The notes under the pieces: model-generated
What the model was told of the DNA's origin: nothing
Database searches by the model: none
Seen by the model: the letters and a program-made list of their open reading frames with translations, nothing else
Position numbers and translations under genes: made by a program
Part shown: positions 22,248 through 30,118 of the stretch, one piece after another
How positions within the stretch are numbered: position 1 is the first letter of the stretch
Layout of the letters: every line of letters begins with the position of its first letter
IMG/VR virus record: IMGVR_UViG_3300006990_000068
Span: 1-39,847 of that record
Reading direction: 5' to 3' (one strand)
DNA from: a virus
Length of the DNA: 39,847 nt

Positions 22248-22269
22248 ACTTTTACGGGAAATTAAAACG

Positions 22270-22437
22270 ATGTTGAAATATGACGATTTAGCGGTTGCCA
22301 TTGCCGAACATAGGCAAAGCCCTAATAATATCACCATTGAAATTGACGGCGAATTTTACCAAGGCGCTTTTAAGATAGTGTCAGATGATGACCGTTTAGA
22401 AGACGGCCATTTAGTTTTAATTATTCAGGGGGCTTAA
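22270..22437 (+). CDS. Small acidic unknown protein
   Basis: 55 residues, ATG 22270 after ACGGGAA (22254-22260). Beta-rich: NNITIEIDGEFYQGAFKIV and EDGHLVLIIQGA. Four nucleotides before the Cys-rich gene, so co-transcribed. No function recognised. Confidence 0.6.
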   Translation: MLKYDDLAVAIAEHRQSPNNITIEIDGEFYQGAFKIVSDDDRLEDGHLVLIIQGA

Positions 22438-22441
22438 AACC

Positions 22442-23152
22442 ATGTTGAAAACTACAGCAATCAGCACCGCTAAGAAAACCGCCGGATGCGCCGTTACATA
22501 TCGCGCAGGCAATCAAGATAAGTTTGGCACCTGCCCCGCGTCCTGCGAATTGAACGCCAGCGGGCGGGGTTGTTCGGAATCTCAAATTGATTTTGAATAT
22601 CTGGATGCCGTTTTGGATGCCAAGCCCCGCCGCGGTGAAAGCTTTACCTATTCACATTTTCACCCGCTATTCTGGGCGCATAAACTAAGCCCTAAAAAAA
22701 CCGTGATTAATTATAGCGCGGCGAATCCCGCCGCCGCCGTGCTGGCCATGCAAGCCAGCCCCGCGCCGGTTGTGACCGTTGTTCCGGAAAACTATTTTGA
22801 AAACGGGAAAAACGCCGAACATGACGGCGTCCGGTTTATCCGATGCCCTGCCGAATATAACAGCGCGGTGACCTGCAATAATTGCGGCGGGGATAAAGCC
22901 CCGTTGTGCGCCCGCCTAGACCGGTCTTTTGTTGTGACCTTTACAGCGCACGGGGCAGGCAAGCGCAAAGCCGGAACCAGTGAGCGCGGCGGATGTTATG
23001 CGGACGGGGGCAATGTAAATATACACTGGCAGAACACCGCTAAGCAGGAACAGACAGAAACCGACGGCGAACGGTTGCGGGCTTTTGTTAAAACCCTGCC
23101 ATCCGGAACCGTCCTGCGTCACCATGTGGCCGGTGATATCGGGCAGGAATAA
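22442..23152 (+). CDS. Cys-rich mobile-element protein (DUF7227-like)
   Basis: 236 residues. FGTCPASCELN, GRGC, RCPAEYN, TCNNCGGDKAPLCAR and FTAHGAGKRKA form a conserved-looking Cys/His pattern, suggesting one or two metal sites. I associate it with an uncharacterised family on phages and plasmids (DUF7227, from memory). High G+C with GCC/GCG codons like its DUF932 neighbour, hinting that both came in together. Function unknown; the metal chemistry is inference. Confidence 0.65.
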   Translation: MLKTTAISTAKKTAGCAVTYRAGNQDKFGTCPASCELNASGRGCSESQIDFEYLDAVLDAKPRRGESFTYSHFHPLFWAHKLSPKKTVINYSAANPAAAVLAMQASPAPVVTVVPENYFENGKNAEHDGVRFIRCPAEYNSAVTCNNCGGDKAPLCARLDRSFVVTFTAHGAGKRKAGTSERGGCYADGGNVNIHWQNTAKQEQTETDGERLRAFVKTLPSGTVLRHHVAGDIGQE

Positions 23153-23172
23153 ACCCGCCCTAGACCATGCCC

Positions 23173-23202
23173 GCCCCGCCCTAATCCGGCGGGGCTTTTT
23201 TT
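23173..23202 (+). terminator. Intrinsic terminator
   Basis: Perfect 8-bp GCCCCGCC/GGCGGGGC stem, 7-nt loop, seven T. Confidence 0.9.
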
Positions 23203-23208
23203 GTGGGG

Positions 23209-23239
23209 TTTACATTTATATAATATTATCGCATATTAT
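23209..23239 (+). promoter_or_regulatory. Putative promoter of the 23293 gene
   Basis: TTTACA (23209-23214), 19 nt, TATTAT (23234-23239), directly after the terminator; ACGGGAG follows at 23276. Confidence 0.4.
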
Positions 23240-23292
23240 CCCAAGGCGGCCGGATTGGCTGGCCGCCGGAAAACTACGGGAGACTATCCAAA

Positions 23293-23670
23293 ATGGAAAA
23301 TCAAAACTTTATTCCAGCCGAAACCATTGATCCACGCGATGCCGAAATTGAAAACCTGCGTCAGCAGGTGGCCAGCGCGGACGCCGCGGCAACCCGCAAA
23401 TCACAAGAGCTGGACGCGATATTATCCCCGCTCTTTTCTGCTATGGAATCGCGCATTGAAGCCCTAGCCGAAGAGGTGGCGCATAGGGTGGCCGGTGATG
23501 CGGCGCGGGAAGAAATCGAAAATCTGAGCATTTCAGATTTTGAATATGAGATCGGCGAAATGATAGATGACCGGATGCCAGAACGGGAAGACGAAGACGA
23601 ACAGCGCGAAGCGGTGGAATCCATCGTTAAAGAAGTGTTATCCGGCGCAACCGTCACAATCGACATTTAA
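23293..23670 (+). CDS. Unknown acidic coiled-coil protein
   Basis: 125 residues. A predicted coiled coil (AEIENLRQQVASADAAATRK, about 16-35) is followed by helices and a very acidic stretch (EIGEMIDDRMPEREDEDEQRE) before a hydrophobic end. No family recognised. Last gene of the GC-rich accessory block; single-gene unit with its own terminator. Confidence 0.65.
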   Translation: MENQNFIPAETIDPRDAEIENLRQQVASADAAATRKSQELDAILSPLFSAMESRIEALAEEVAHRVAGDAAREEIENLSISDFEYEIGEMIDDRMPEREDEDEQREAVESIVKEVLSGATVTIDI

Positions 23671-23691
23671 GCCCCACACAAGCCCATAACG

Positions 23692-23724
23692 CCCCCGCTG
23701 GTACATAACCGGCGGGGGTTTTTT
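23692..23724 (+). terminator. Intrinsic terminator
   Basis: CCCCCGC (23692-23698) with GCGGGGG (23712-23718), inner pairing GGT/ACC, six T. Confidence 0.85.
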
Positions 23725-23820
23725 AATGCCCGCCAGCGGCCGCCCTAGCCCCCAGAATTAACCAGTTAAACCGGCCGCGCCCCGCCGCCCGTTAATCCCC
23801 TGAAACATACCGCGCCCCGT

Positions 23821-24038
23821 GATGCGCTGGCCGCCGGTTAACTTTTCCGGAAAGTTAGCCCCGCCGGATGCGCCGCCAGTGACCGGCACCGGATGCGCTG
23901 GCCGTGGTGACCGGTGATTGAACCGGCACCGGCTGGCCGTGAAACACGGGCTTTGATGCGCTGGCCGCGCTTGCCGGTTGCAGGAATCCGGATTCCGGCA
24001 TGGAACCAGAAATCCGCGGAAATCCGCCAAAAATCCGC
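23821..24038. repeat. GC-rich direct repeats in the non-coding region before terL
   Basis: The stretch 23671-24231 has no credible gene. Its first part, about 65-70% G+C, contains GATGCGCTGGCCG three times exactly (23821, 23892, 23955), ACCGGCACCGG twice (23882, 23922), the palindrome GGAATCCGGATTCC (23983-23996) and AATCCGC three times about 10 bp apart (24011, 24021, 24032). Frames across it exist on both strands but look like GC-biased noise. Confidence 0.75.
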
Positions 24039-24122
24039 GCACCCCGCGCCGCCGCCCACGGCTGGCGGGACGGGGGCTAGGGCCATGTTTCTCACAAATA
24101 ATCATGTGAAAAATGATATAAA

Positions 24123-24138
24123 TGTTTCACGTGAAACA
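24123..24138. other. Exact consensus parS (ParB-binding) sequence
   Basis: TGTTTCACGTGAAACA matches the bacterial chromosomal parS consensus at all 16 positions and extends to a 20-bp perfect palindrome (24121-24140). It sits in an AT-rich intergenic stretch 94 bp before terL. No parA or parB gene occurs in the window. Half-sites occur at 18552-18559 (TGTTTCAC) and 23939-23946 (GTGAAACA). ParB of the host, or of an unseen phage gene, would be expected to bind. A TetR-like operator is the main alternative. Confidence 0.7.
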
Positions 24139-24140
24139 TT

Positions 24141-24229
24141 GCCTAATAATTAGGCAGATACGCGGGGCTTGTTAACTGTCTAATTATTGTGCATATTTGT
24201 GCACATAATATGTGCAATTTAGGGGCCCC
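24141..24229. promoter_or_regulatory. Palindromes and TGTGCA repeats upstream of terL
   Basis: GCCTAATAATTAGGC palindrome (24141-24155); an inverted second copy of its half plus flank (24145-24157 versus 24176-24188); TGTGCA at 24188, 24198 and 24211, the middle one within palindromic TGTGCACA; and GGGGCCCC (24222-24229), ending 2 nt before the terL start. The upstream flank holds TCTCACA...TGTGAAA (24090-24109). No standard SD is seen for terL. Confidence 0.6.
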
Positions 24230-24231
24230 CT

Positions 24232-25677
24232 ATGGATGTATCCGATCAGGAGTTAAAGCTTCGCCTGCGACTCGCTCAAATCGAGAAGAATGAAGCCTGT
24301 AGAGAGACGTTTTTACCTTTTGTAAAATCTATGTGGCCGGAGTTCATTGCCGGTCGGCACCATAAAATCATTGCTGAAAAGTTAGAGCGGGTAGCTTCTG
24401 GTGAGTTAAAGCGTTTGATTATCAACATGGCCCCTCGTCATACGAAGTCAGAGTTTGCATCCTTCTTGTTTCCCGCTTGGATGATGGGCAAGAACCCGCG
24501 AATGAAGATCATTCAGGCCACGCACACGACAGAACTTGCGGTCAACTTTGGCCGTAAGACAAAAAATCTTTTGGACAGTGACGAATACAGAGAGGTGTTT
24601 CCTGATGTTAAACTGGCTTCTGATAGTAAAGCTTCTGGTCGTTGGGACACTGCTGCTGGCGGGATGTACTACGCCGTTGGTGTGGGATCGAACCTTGCCG
24701 GGCGTGGTGGCGACTTGGTAATTATTGACGATCCACATTCTGAGCAGACGGCGATGTCGGTAAACGGTTTTGACGATGCTTGGGATTGGTACACAGGGGG
24801 CCCCCGGCAGAGGCTCCAGCCGGGTGGGTCGATTGTTTTGGTCCAGACCCGGTGGTCAGAAAAGGATATGACGGGACAGCTTTTAAGGGCGATGGCTAAA
24901 GACCCCCTAGCTGACCAATGGGAAGTTGTGGAGCTTCCGGCTATTTTTGAAGATGACAAACCGTGCTGGCCGGAGTTTTGGTCTTTGGAAGACCTGACCG
25001 CGGTCAAGGCATCTATCCCGCCGAGCAAGTGGAACGCTCAGTATCAGCAGAACCCTACGGGTGAAGAGAACGCGATTATTCCCCGTGAGTGGTGGAACAA
25101 GTGGGAGAAGGACAGCATCCCTAGCTTGGAGTATGTCATTCAGAGTTATGACACGGCGTTTAGTAAGCGCGAGACGGCTGACTTTAGCGCGATAACAACG
25201 TGGGGTGTATTTCGTCCAGAGGAGGTTGGGGGCCCTCCGGCACTCATACTTTTGGACAGTAAGAAGGATAGATGGGATTTTCCGGAGCTCAAGAAGGAGG
25301 CTTTGGAGCAATATCAATACTGGGAGCCTGATACGGTAATTGTTGAGGCGAAGGCTTCTGGTTTGCCGCTGACGCAGGAATTAAGAAATATGGGCATACC
25401 TGTTGTTAACTTTACGCCGAGCAAGGGAAATGATAAGCTAACGCGAGTTCACTCTGTGTCGCCTCTTTTTGAGTCCGGTATGGTTTGGGCCCCCGACACC
25501 GTCTTTGCTGATGAGATGATAGAGGAGGTGGCGGCATTTCCAAACGGGGAGCACGACGATTTGGTTGATAGCATGACACAGGCATTGATGCGTTACCGGC
25601 AGGGTAACTTTGTTCAACTGCCTAGTGATGACTGGGACGAGTCGGACGGTAACGTACAAGTTAGGGCTTATTATTGA
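24232..25677 (+). CDS. terL: Terminase large subunit
   Basis: 481 residues. ATPase: Walker A-like MAPRHTKSE (66-74), Walker B LVIIDDP (162-168), LVQTRW coupling motif. RNase H-like nuclease: SYDTAFS (about 304-310), VEAKASG (about 376) and HDDLVDSM (about 443). The enzyme cuts concatemeric DNA and pumps it through the portal. The start ATG 24232 follows a GGGGCCCC palindrome rather than a clear SD, so translation may be restrained. First gene of the late operon; its stop overlaps the next start. Confidence 0.97.
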   Translation: MDVSDQELKLRLRLAQIEKNEACRETFLPFVKSMWPEFIAGRHHKIIAEKLERVASGELKRLIINMAPRHTKSEFASFLFPAWMMGKNPRMKIIQATHTTELAVNFGRKTKNLLDSDEYREVFPDVKLASDSKASGRWDTAAGGMYYAVGVGSNLAGRGGDLVIIDDPHSEQTAMSVNGFDDAWDWYTGGPRQRLQPGGSIVLVQTRWSEKDMTGQLLRAMAKDPLADQWEVVELPAIFEDDKPCWPEFWSLEDLTAVKASIPPSKWNAQYQQNPTGEENAIIPREWWNKWEKDSIPSLEYVIQSYDTAFSKRETADFSAITTWGVFRPEEVGGPPALILLDSKKDRWDFPELKKEALEQYQYWEPDTVIVEAKASGLPLTQELRNMGIPVVNFTPSKGNDKLTRVHSVSPLFESGMVWAPDTVFADEMIEEVAAFPNGEHDDLVDSMTQALMRYRQGNFVQLPSDDWDESDGNVQVRAYY

Positions 25678-26675
25678 TGGGTGATTCTGCGGTAAATCTT
25701 GGGGCGGGCGGAACTGATTTTTCAGGGATGTCTATGGATGAAATGATGTTTGGGGCCAGCGACCCGGCAGCCGCGTACCGCGCAACACGGCCCTCGTATG
25801 ATGAGTTTGGTCAGGGTTATGATTACCGTGACGGGCAGTTTCAGCCTGCGGTTGATGAAGAAGGCTACAATTTAGAAATTATGAACCCTTCCCGCAGTGC
25901 GGCCATTCAAGGGCGTGAATTTGAGCAGGAGTATGGTCGCGCCGATCCGTATGAAGGTTTAGCAAAGCCTGCTAAGCTTCGTGGTTTTTCCGAGGCAACA
26001 GAGTTATATTTGCAGGACGGCGGCAATCCGGTGGTAGAGGAAGCGGGCATTATGTCCGCTTTGTTGGACCCCCGCATAGATTTGCCTAGTTCTGAGGAGC
26101 AGGGCCTAGTTCGTGAGTCGGCTCGTACTGGCAGCGAGGGCGCTGCTATGTATTATCCGGAAGGGTCCCCGACATTTGAGCAGGTTTTGATGGATCAGTA
26201 TGGGTATCCGGATGTAGACCGCGAGATAGAATATGGCACCAGCACTACGGCGCAGATGCGGGCGGAGCGTCCACGGCATGATATGCCCACGTATCAGGAG
26301 TTGGAAGATGCACGGGCTCATGCGTTGCAGACAGCTTTGTTGGCCAAGGACATGGGTCCTGAGACGGCTACCAAGGTAGGCGGTCTGGGAGAGATGTTTG
26401 ATCGTTATATGCCTATTTTGGGCACTGCGACGGATGCGGATGTTGTGATGGACAAGCGGAATAATGCTTTTGGTGCACAGCTTTTGGCAAAGGCTGGTGT
26501 AGATGCTACGCCGCAGCAGCTAACTAAGATGGTAGATCAGGCTGTTTTTGACCAGTTGGATGTAGTTTTGGGCCGTGAGCCGGGGGAGAGGCGCTTTAAG
26601 TCGCCGGACACGGGCATAGATATTTTCTTCCCGCGTGATGCACAGGGATTTTTTGATATTAACAGGTACGACTAG
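25677..26675 (+). CDS. Unknown protein between terminase and portal
   Basis: 332 residues from ATG 25677 (TTG 25674 is also possible), overlapping the terL stop by 1 nt. Gly/Met/Asp-rich N-terminus (GGTDFSGMSMDEMMFGASDP), Tyr/Glu-rich middle, C-terminal more folded part (about 200-332) with VFDQLDVVLGREPGERRF. No family recognised. Location suggests a head-assembly or DNA-packaging accessory protein. Confidence 0.75.
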   Translation: MGDSAVNLGAGGTDFSGMSMDEMMFGASDPAAAYRATRPSYDEFGQGYDYRDGQFQPAVDEEGYNLEIMNPSRSAAIQGREFEQEYGRADPYEGLAKPAKLRGFSEATELYLQDGGNPVVEEAGIMSALLDPRIDLPSSEEQGLVRESARTGSEGAAMYYPEGSPTFEQVLMDQYGYPDVDREIEYGTSTTAQMRAERPRHDMPTYQELEDARAHALQTALLAKDMGPETATKVGGLGEMFDRYMPILGTATDADVVMDKRNNAFGAQLLAKAGVDATPQQLTKMVDQAVFDQLDVVLGREPGERRFKSPDTGIDIFFPRDAQGFFDINRYD

Positions 26676-26742
26676 GCCCGCGGCCCACGCGCCTAGAAAA
26701 ACGAGCGGGTCTATGATACGGTGGGCTTAGAGGAGAATTTAA

Positions 26743-29181
26743 ATGGCACGTAAACCGATTGCTGGAATGGTGGACAAGAATGTCCCGTCGCAGCTTGATC
26801 CGGAGGATTTGGCCGCTGAAGTGGAGCTAGAGGTTCCGGGCAGCATGGACGACAACGTCGTAGCTTTTGAGGGCATGGCGGAGAACATGGACATTGAGGT
26901 GACGCCGGAAGAAGATGGTGGTGTTACTATTGATTTTGATCCTGAAGACCAGCGTGGGATGAGTGATGATTTTTACCTGAACTTGGCTGAAGAGATGCCG
27001 GAGCGTGAGCTTGGGCGGATTGCTGGCGAGTTGTTGGGTGAGTTTGATGCCAACAAGGCGGGAAGGCAGGAGTGGGCAGATGCTTATGCTAACGGTTTGG
27101 AACTTTTGGGATTCACTTACGACGAGAGAACGCAACCTTTCCGGGGTGCGTCCGGTGTCACGCACCCGTTGCTTGCCGAGGCGGCTACGCAGTTTCAGGC
27201 GCAGGCGTTCAATGAGTTGTTGCCAGCCAGCGGCCCCGTGCGAACTACTATTATGGGAAGCGAGACCAGAGAAAAGCAGTCCCAAGCTCAGCGCGTAAGG
27301 CAGTTTATGAATTATTATGTCACGAGTGTGATGGAAGATTACACGCCTGACATGGACCAGATGCTGTTTTATTTACCCTTGGCGGGCAGCACATTCAAAA
27401 AAGTTTACTATGATGAAACAATGGGCCGTGCGGTAAGCAAGTTTATCCCGGCTGAGCACCTTGTTGTGCCGTATGACACGGCTGATTTGGACACTTGTCC
27501 TAACATTACGCAGGTTTTGCGTATGTCGTTGAACGATTTGCGTAAGAAGCAGGTAGCTGGGTTCTATTTGGACATACCGGTGATCCCGGCCCAAGAGGAA
27601 ATGGACAGTGTGGACAGTGAGTTGGACCGTATTGACGGTGTTTCGCCCACACAGATTGACTATGACTGCACCATTTTGGAGTGTCATGTTGATTTGGACA
27701 TTGACGGGTATGAGGATGTTGACGAGGACGGTGAGCCGACGGGCATTAAAGTACCATATGTTGTCACAATTAGTCAGGACAACGGGCAAATTCTGGCGAT
27801 TAGGCGTAATTACCGCGAAGACGATGAACTGAAGCGCAAAATTGCATATTTTGTGCATTTTAAGTTCCTTCCGGGCTTTGGTTTCTATGGTTTGGGTCTT
27901 ATTCACACCATTGGCGGGTTGTCACGCACCGCCACGGCGGCACTGAGGCAGTTGATCGACGCTGGTACGTTGTCCAACCTCCCAGCGGGTTTCAAAGCCC
28001 GCGGACTACGGATCAGAGATGACGATGACCCGCTTCAGCCCGGTGAGTTCCGCGATGTGGACGCTCCCGGAGGGGCTATTCGTGACAGCCTGATGCCGTT
28101 GCCATTCAAGGGGCCTGACCAGACGCTATTTGCGCTGTTGGGTTTTGTTGTTGATGCTGGTCAGCGGTTCGCGACCATTACTGACATGAAGGTTGGCGAC
28201 GGAAATCAGGGCGCGGCGGTCGGAACGACTATTGCGATGCTGGAGCAGGGCTCTCGTGTGATGAGCGCGGTGCATAAGCGGCTTCATTACGGCATGAAGC
28301 AGGAGTTTAAAATCCTAGCTCGTGTGATGAGTGAGAGTTTGCCGCAGGAATATCCGTATTCTGTAGAGGGTGCGGACGCTACGGTGATGCGGACGGATTT
28401 TGACGACCGGATAGACGTAGTTCCGGTGTCTGATCCTAACGTATTCTCGCAATCTCAGCGTATTGCTTTGGCTCAGACCAAGTTGCAGTTGGCTGGTGCG
28501 GCTCCGGAGATGCACAATATGTATGAGGTGTATCGTGATATGTACGATGCGCTTGGTGTACGGGATGTAGACCGGATTATGAAGCGGATTCCGGACGATG
28601 AGCCGACACCTAAAGACCCTGCACAGGAGAACATTGATTCGATGGACATGGTTCCATTGCAGGCTTTTGAGGGTCAGGAGCATGAGGCGCATATTATGGC
28701 GCATATGGTTTTCGGTTCGACGCCGATGGTTGCCGGTATGCCTGCTATTGCAATGGCTTTGCAGAAGCACATTATGGAGCACGTAAGGATTGCAGCGCGT
28801 GAGCGGGCGGCGGTTCAGTTTATCCAGAGCCGTCAGGCGGCGGGTGGTGAAGCGGCTACTGAGGAAGAAATGCTGCAAATTGAGGGACTTACTGCACAGT
28901 TTATTGCGGAAGGTATGCAGATGGTCAAGCAGATGTCACAGCAGGTATCGGGTGAAGGGCCTGATCCTCTGGTACAACTCAAAGAGCAGGAGCTTCAGAT
29001 TAAGGCACAGGCCGAACAGGCGGATGCACAGAATGACCAAGCGAAGCTCAACTTGGATGCACAGAACCAAAGGTTGCGGGCGGATCAGTTCCAGCAGCGG
29101 CTTGCGGCGCAAGAGCGGCAGACGGACAAGCGCATTCAGTCTGCTATGGAACGTGAAATGCTTAAACAGCGAGGAGACTAG
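26743..29181 (+). CDS. Portal protein (P22-like, head-tail connector)
   Basis: 812 residues. After an acidic N-terminal stretch come segments typical of large podovirus portals: PFRGASGVTHPLLAEAATQF, MNYYVTSVMEDYTPDMDQM, LPLAGSTFKKVYYD, IPAEHLVVPYD, GFGFYGLGLIHTIG and the glycine/charged part near GDGNQGAAVGTTIAMLEQG. The last ~100 residues are a Gln/Ala-rich predicted coiled coil, the barrel-like extension seen in long portals. AGAGGAG precedes ATG 26743. It forms the dodecameric DNA channel to which TerL docks. Confidence 0.9.
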   Translation: MARKPIAGMVDKNVPSQLDPEDLAAEVELEVPGSMDDNVVAFEGMAENMDIEVTPEEDGGVTIDFDPEDQRGMSDDFYLNLAEEMPERELGRIAGELLGEFDANKAGRQEWADAYANGLELLGFTYDERTQPFRGASGVTHPLLAEAATQFQAQAFNELLPASGPVRTTIMGSETREKQSQAQRVRQFMNYYVTSVMEDYTPDMDQMLFYLPLAGSTFKKVYYDETMGRAVSKFIPAEHLVVPYDTADLDTCPNITQVLRMSLNDLRKKQVAGFYLDIPVIPAQEEMDSVDSELDRIDGVSPTQIDYDCTILECHVDLDIDGYEDVDEDGEPTGIKVPYVVTISQDNGQILAIRRNYREDDELKRKIAYFVHFKFLPGFGFYGLGLIHTIGGLSRTATAALRQLIDAGTLSNLPAGFKARGLRIRDDDDPLQPGEFRDVDAPGGAIRDSLMPLPFKGPDQTLFALLGFVVDAGQRFATITDMKVGDGNQGAAVGTTIAMLEQGSRVMSAVHKRLHYGMKQEFKILARVMSESLPQEYPYSVEGADATVMRTDFDDRIDVVPVSDPNVFSQSQRIALAQTKLQLAGAAPEMHNMYEVYRDMYDALGVRDVDRIMKRIPDDEPTPKDPAQENIDSMDMVPLQAFEGQEHEAHIMAHMVFGSTPMVAGMPAIAMALQKHIMEHVRIAARERAAVQFIQSRQAAGGEAATEEEMLQIEGLTAQFIAEGMQMVKQMSQQVSGEGPDPLVQLKEQELQIKAQAEQADAQNDQAKLNLDAQNQRLRADQFQQRLAAQERQTDKRIQSAMEREMLKQRGD

Positions 29182-29182
29182 A

Positions 29183-29380
29183 ATGAAAAGCGTAGTTAAA
29201 ATTGTAACAAATAAGCCGGGGGCGGCCCCAAAAGCGGCTGAATATGCCCAGATTGACAATCAGGGTCGTATTCCTTACGGCAAGACAGCGGACGTAAAGG
29301 TTCCAACTAGCATGAGCCGCCAGACGGCTCGTGGCATGGGTGCTGCGGTAAAAGGTGGTGGTTACAACGGCTGTAGCTAA
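29183..29380 (+). CDS. Small protein with ARGMGAA-KGGGYxGC tail
   Basis: 65 residues, ATG 29183 with GAGGAG upstream (29171-29176). Basic; ends with RQTARGMGAAVKGGGYNGCS. A similar ARGCGAIM motif ends the protein at 36899-37285. Such short ARG-G-GA tails recur in small marine phage proteins of unknown role. A larger open frame upstream of this start is only a shadow of the portal gene. Confidence 0.65.
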   Translation: MKSVVKIVTNKPGAAPKAAEYAQIDNQGRIPYGKTADVKVPTSMSRQTARGMGAAVKGGGYNGCS

Positions 29381-29455
29381 TACTGTTACTTGGGGGCTCA
29401 AGCATTGCTGGAGGAGCGTGACAGGGAAAAACAAACATGAATACGGGAATTATTT

Positions 29456-30112
29456 ATGGAACCATTATCAGCTTTGGCGGCAGCTTCTGCCGCTTTTGGA
29501 GCACTTAAAAAAGGCTTTGCAGTCGGAAGAGACATTGAGTCGATGGCGGGCGATCTATCCAGATGGATGGGCGCTCTTTCTGATATTGAGCAAGCAAATA
29601 AAGAAGCAAAAAACCCGCCGATTTTTAAGAAAATTCTAAGTGGAAAGAGTGTTGAGCAGGAAGCTATTGAGGCTTTTGCTGCTAAACAGAAGGCGGAAGC
29701 TCAGCGTTATGAACTCCAGCAATGGATTAGCCTGACTATGGGCAAGTCTAAATGGGATGAGTTAATACGTATGGAGGGTCAAATCCGTAAACAACGTCAG
29801 GACACGTTGTATCGTCAACGTGAGCGGAGGCAAAAGTTTGTTGAGGTGGTTGCTTGGATTGTAATGGTGGGCCTTGGGGCGGCTATTATGATTGGATTTA
29901 TAATGTTTTTGAAGGCCAGTCAGGCCAAGGCGGACACTGCTTGGGTGGAGTGCCGGTTGGCTAAATACGAAAAAGTAAAAAATGAGTGGCATTGTTACTA
30001 TTTGGGGGCAAACAACACGACAGAGTCTATGATAATCACGGAATTTTGTCCGCGGTCATATATGTGTGAATACAGCCCTAATTCAGACCGCAAGATAACT
30101 AAATGGGAGTAG
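29456..30112 (+). CDS. Unknown single-pass membrane protein
   Basis: 218 residues after an ACGGGAA leader (29443-29449). Ala-rich N-terminus, helical basic middle (EGQIRKQRQDTLYRQRERRQK), one strong transmembrane segment (about 131-152: VAWIVMVGLGAAIMIGFIMFL) and a C-terminal domain with four Cys (ECRL, HCYY, EFC, MCEY) that may form disulfides outside the membrane. Placed upstream of the lysis genes; a role in envelope interaction is inference. Confidence 0.75.
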   Translation: MEPLSALAAASAAFGALKKGFAVGRDIESMAGDLSRWMGALSDIEQANKEAKNPPIFKKILSGKSVEQEAIEAFAAKQKAEAQRYELQQWISLTMGKSKWDELIRMEGQIRKQRQDTLYRQRERRQKFVEVVAWIVMVGLGAAIMIGFIMFLKASQAKADTAWVECRLAKYEKVKNEWHCYYLGANNTTESMIITEFCPRSYMCEYSPNSDRKITKWE

Positions 30113-30118
30113 TGAGCT

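Noticed and set aside
23821-23967. CRISPR array
   Set aside because: Only three 13-bp repeats at unequal spacing (71 and 63 bp), with related sequence in the spacers and no cas genes.
24010-24153. Short frames across the GC-rich and parS region on both strands
   Set aside because: Codon use follows base composition, no ribosome site, and they would read through the parS palindrome.
27373-27906. Minus-strand open frame of 177 codons
   Set aside because: Lies wholly inside the portal gene in antisense, no ribosome site, composition (Asn/Thr/Arg) of a shadow frame.
28315-28878. Minus-strand open frame of 187 codons
   Set aside because: Antisense shadow of the portal gene, His/Arg/Leu-rich noise, no promoter.
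28790-29182. Upstream extension of the 65-residue gene at 29183
   Set aside because: Arg/Ser-rich out-of-frame reading of the portal C-terminus; GAGGAG just before ATG 29183 marks the real start.
29437-29508. 23-codon frame starting before the 29456 gene
   Set aside because: Out of frame inside the next gene's start; that gene has its own ACGGGAA leader and better coding character.
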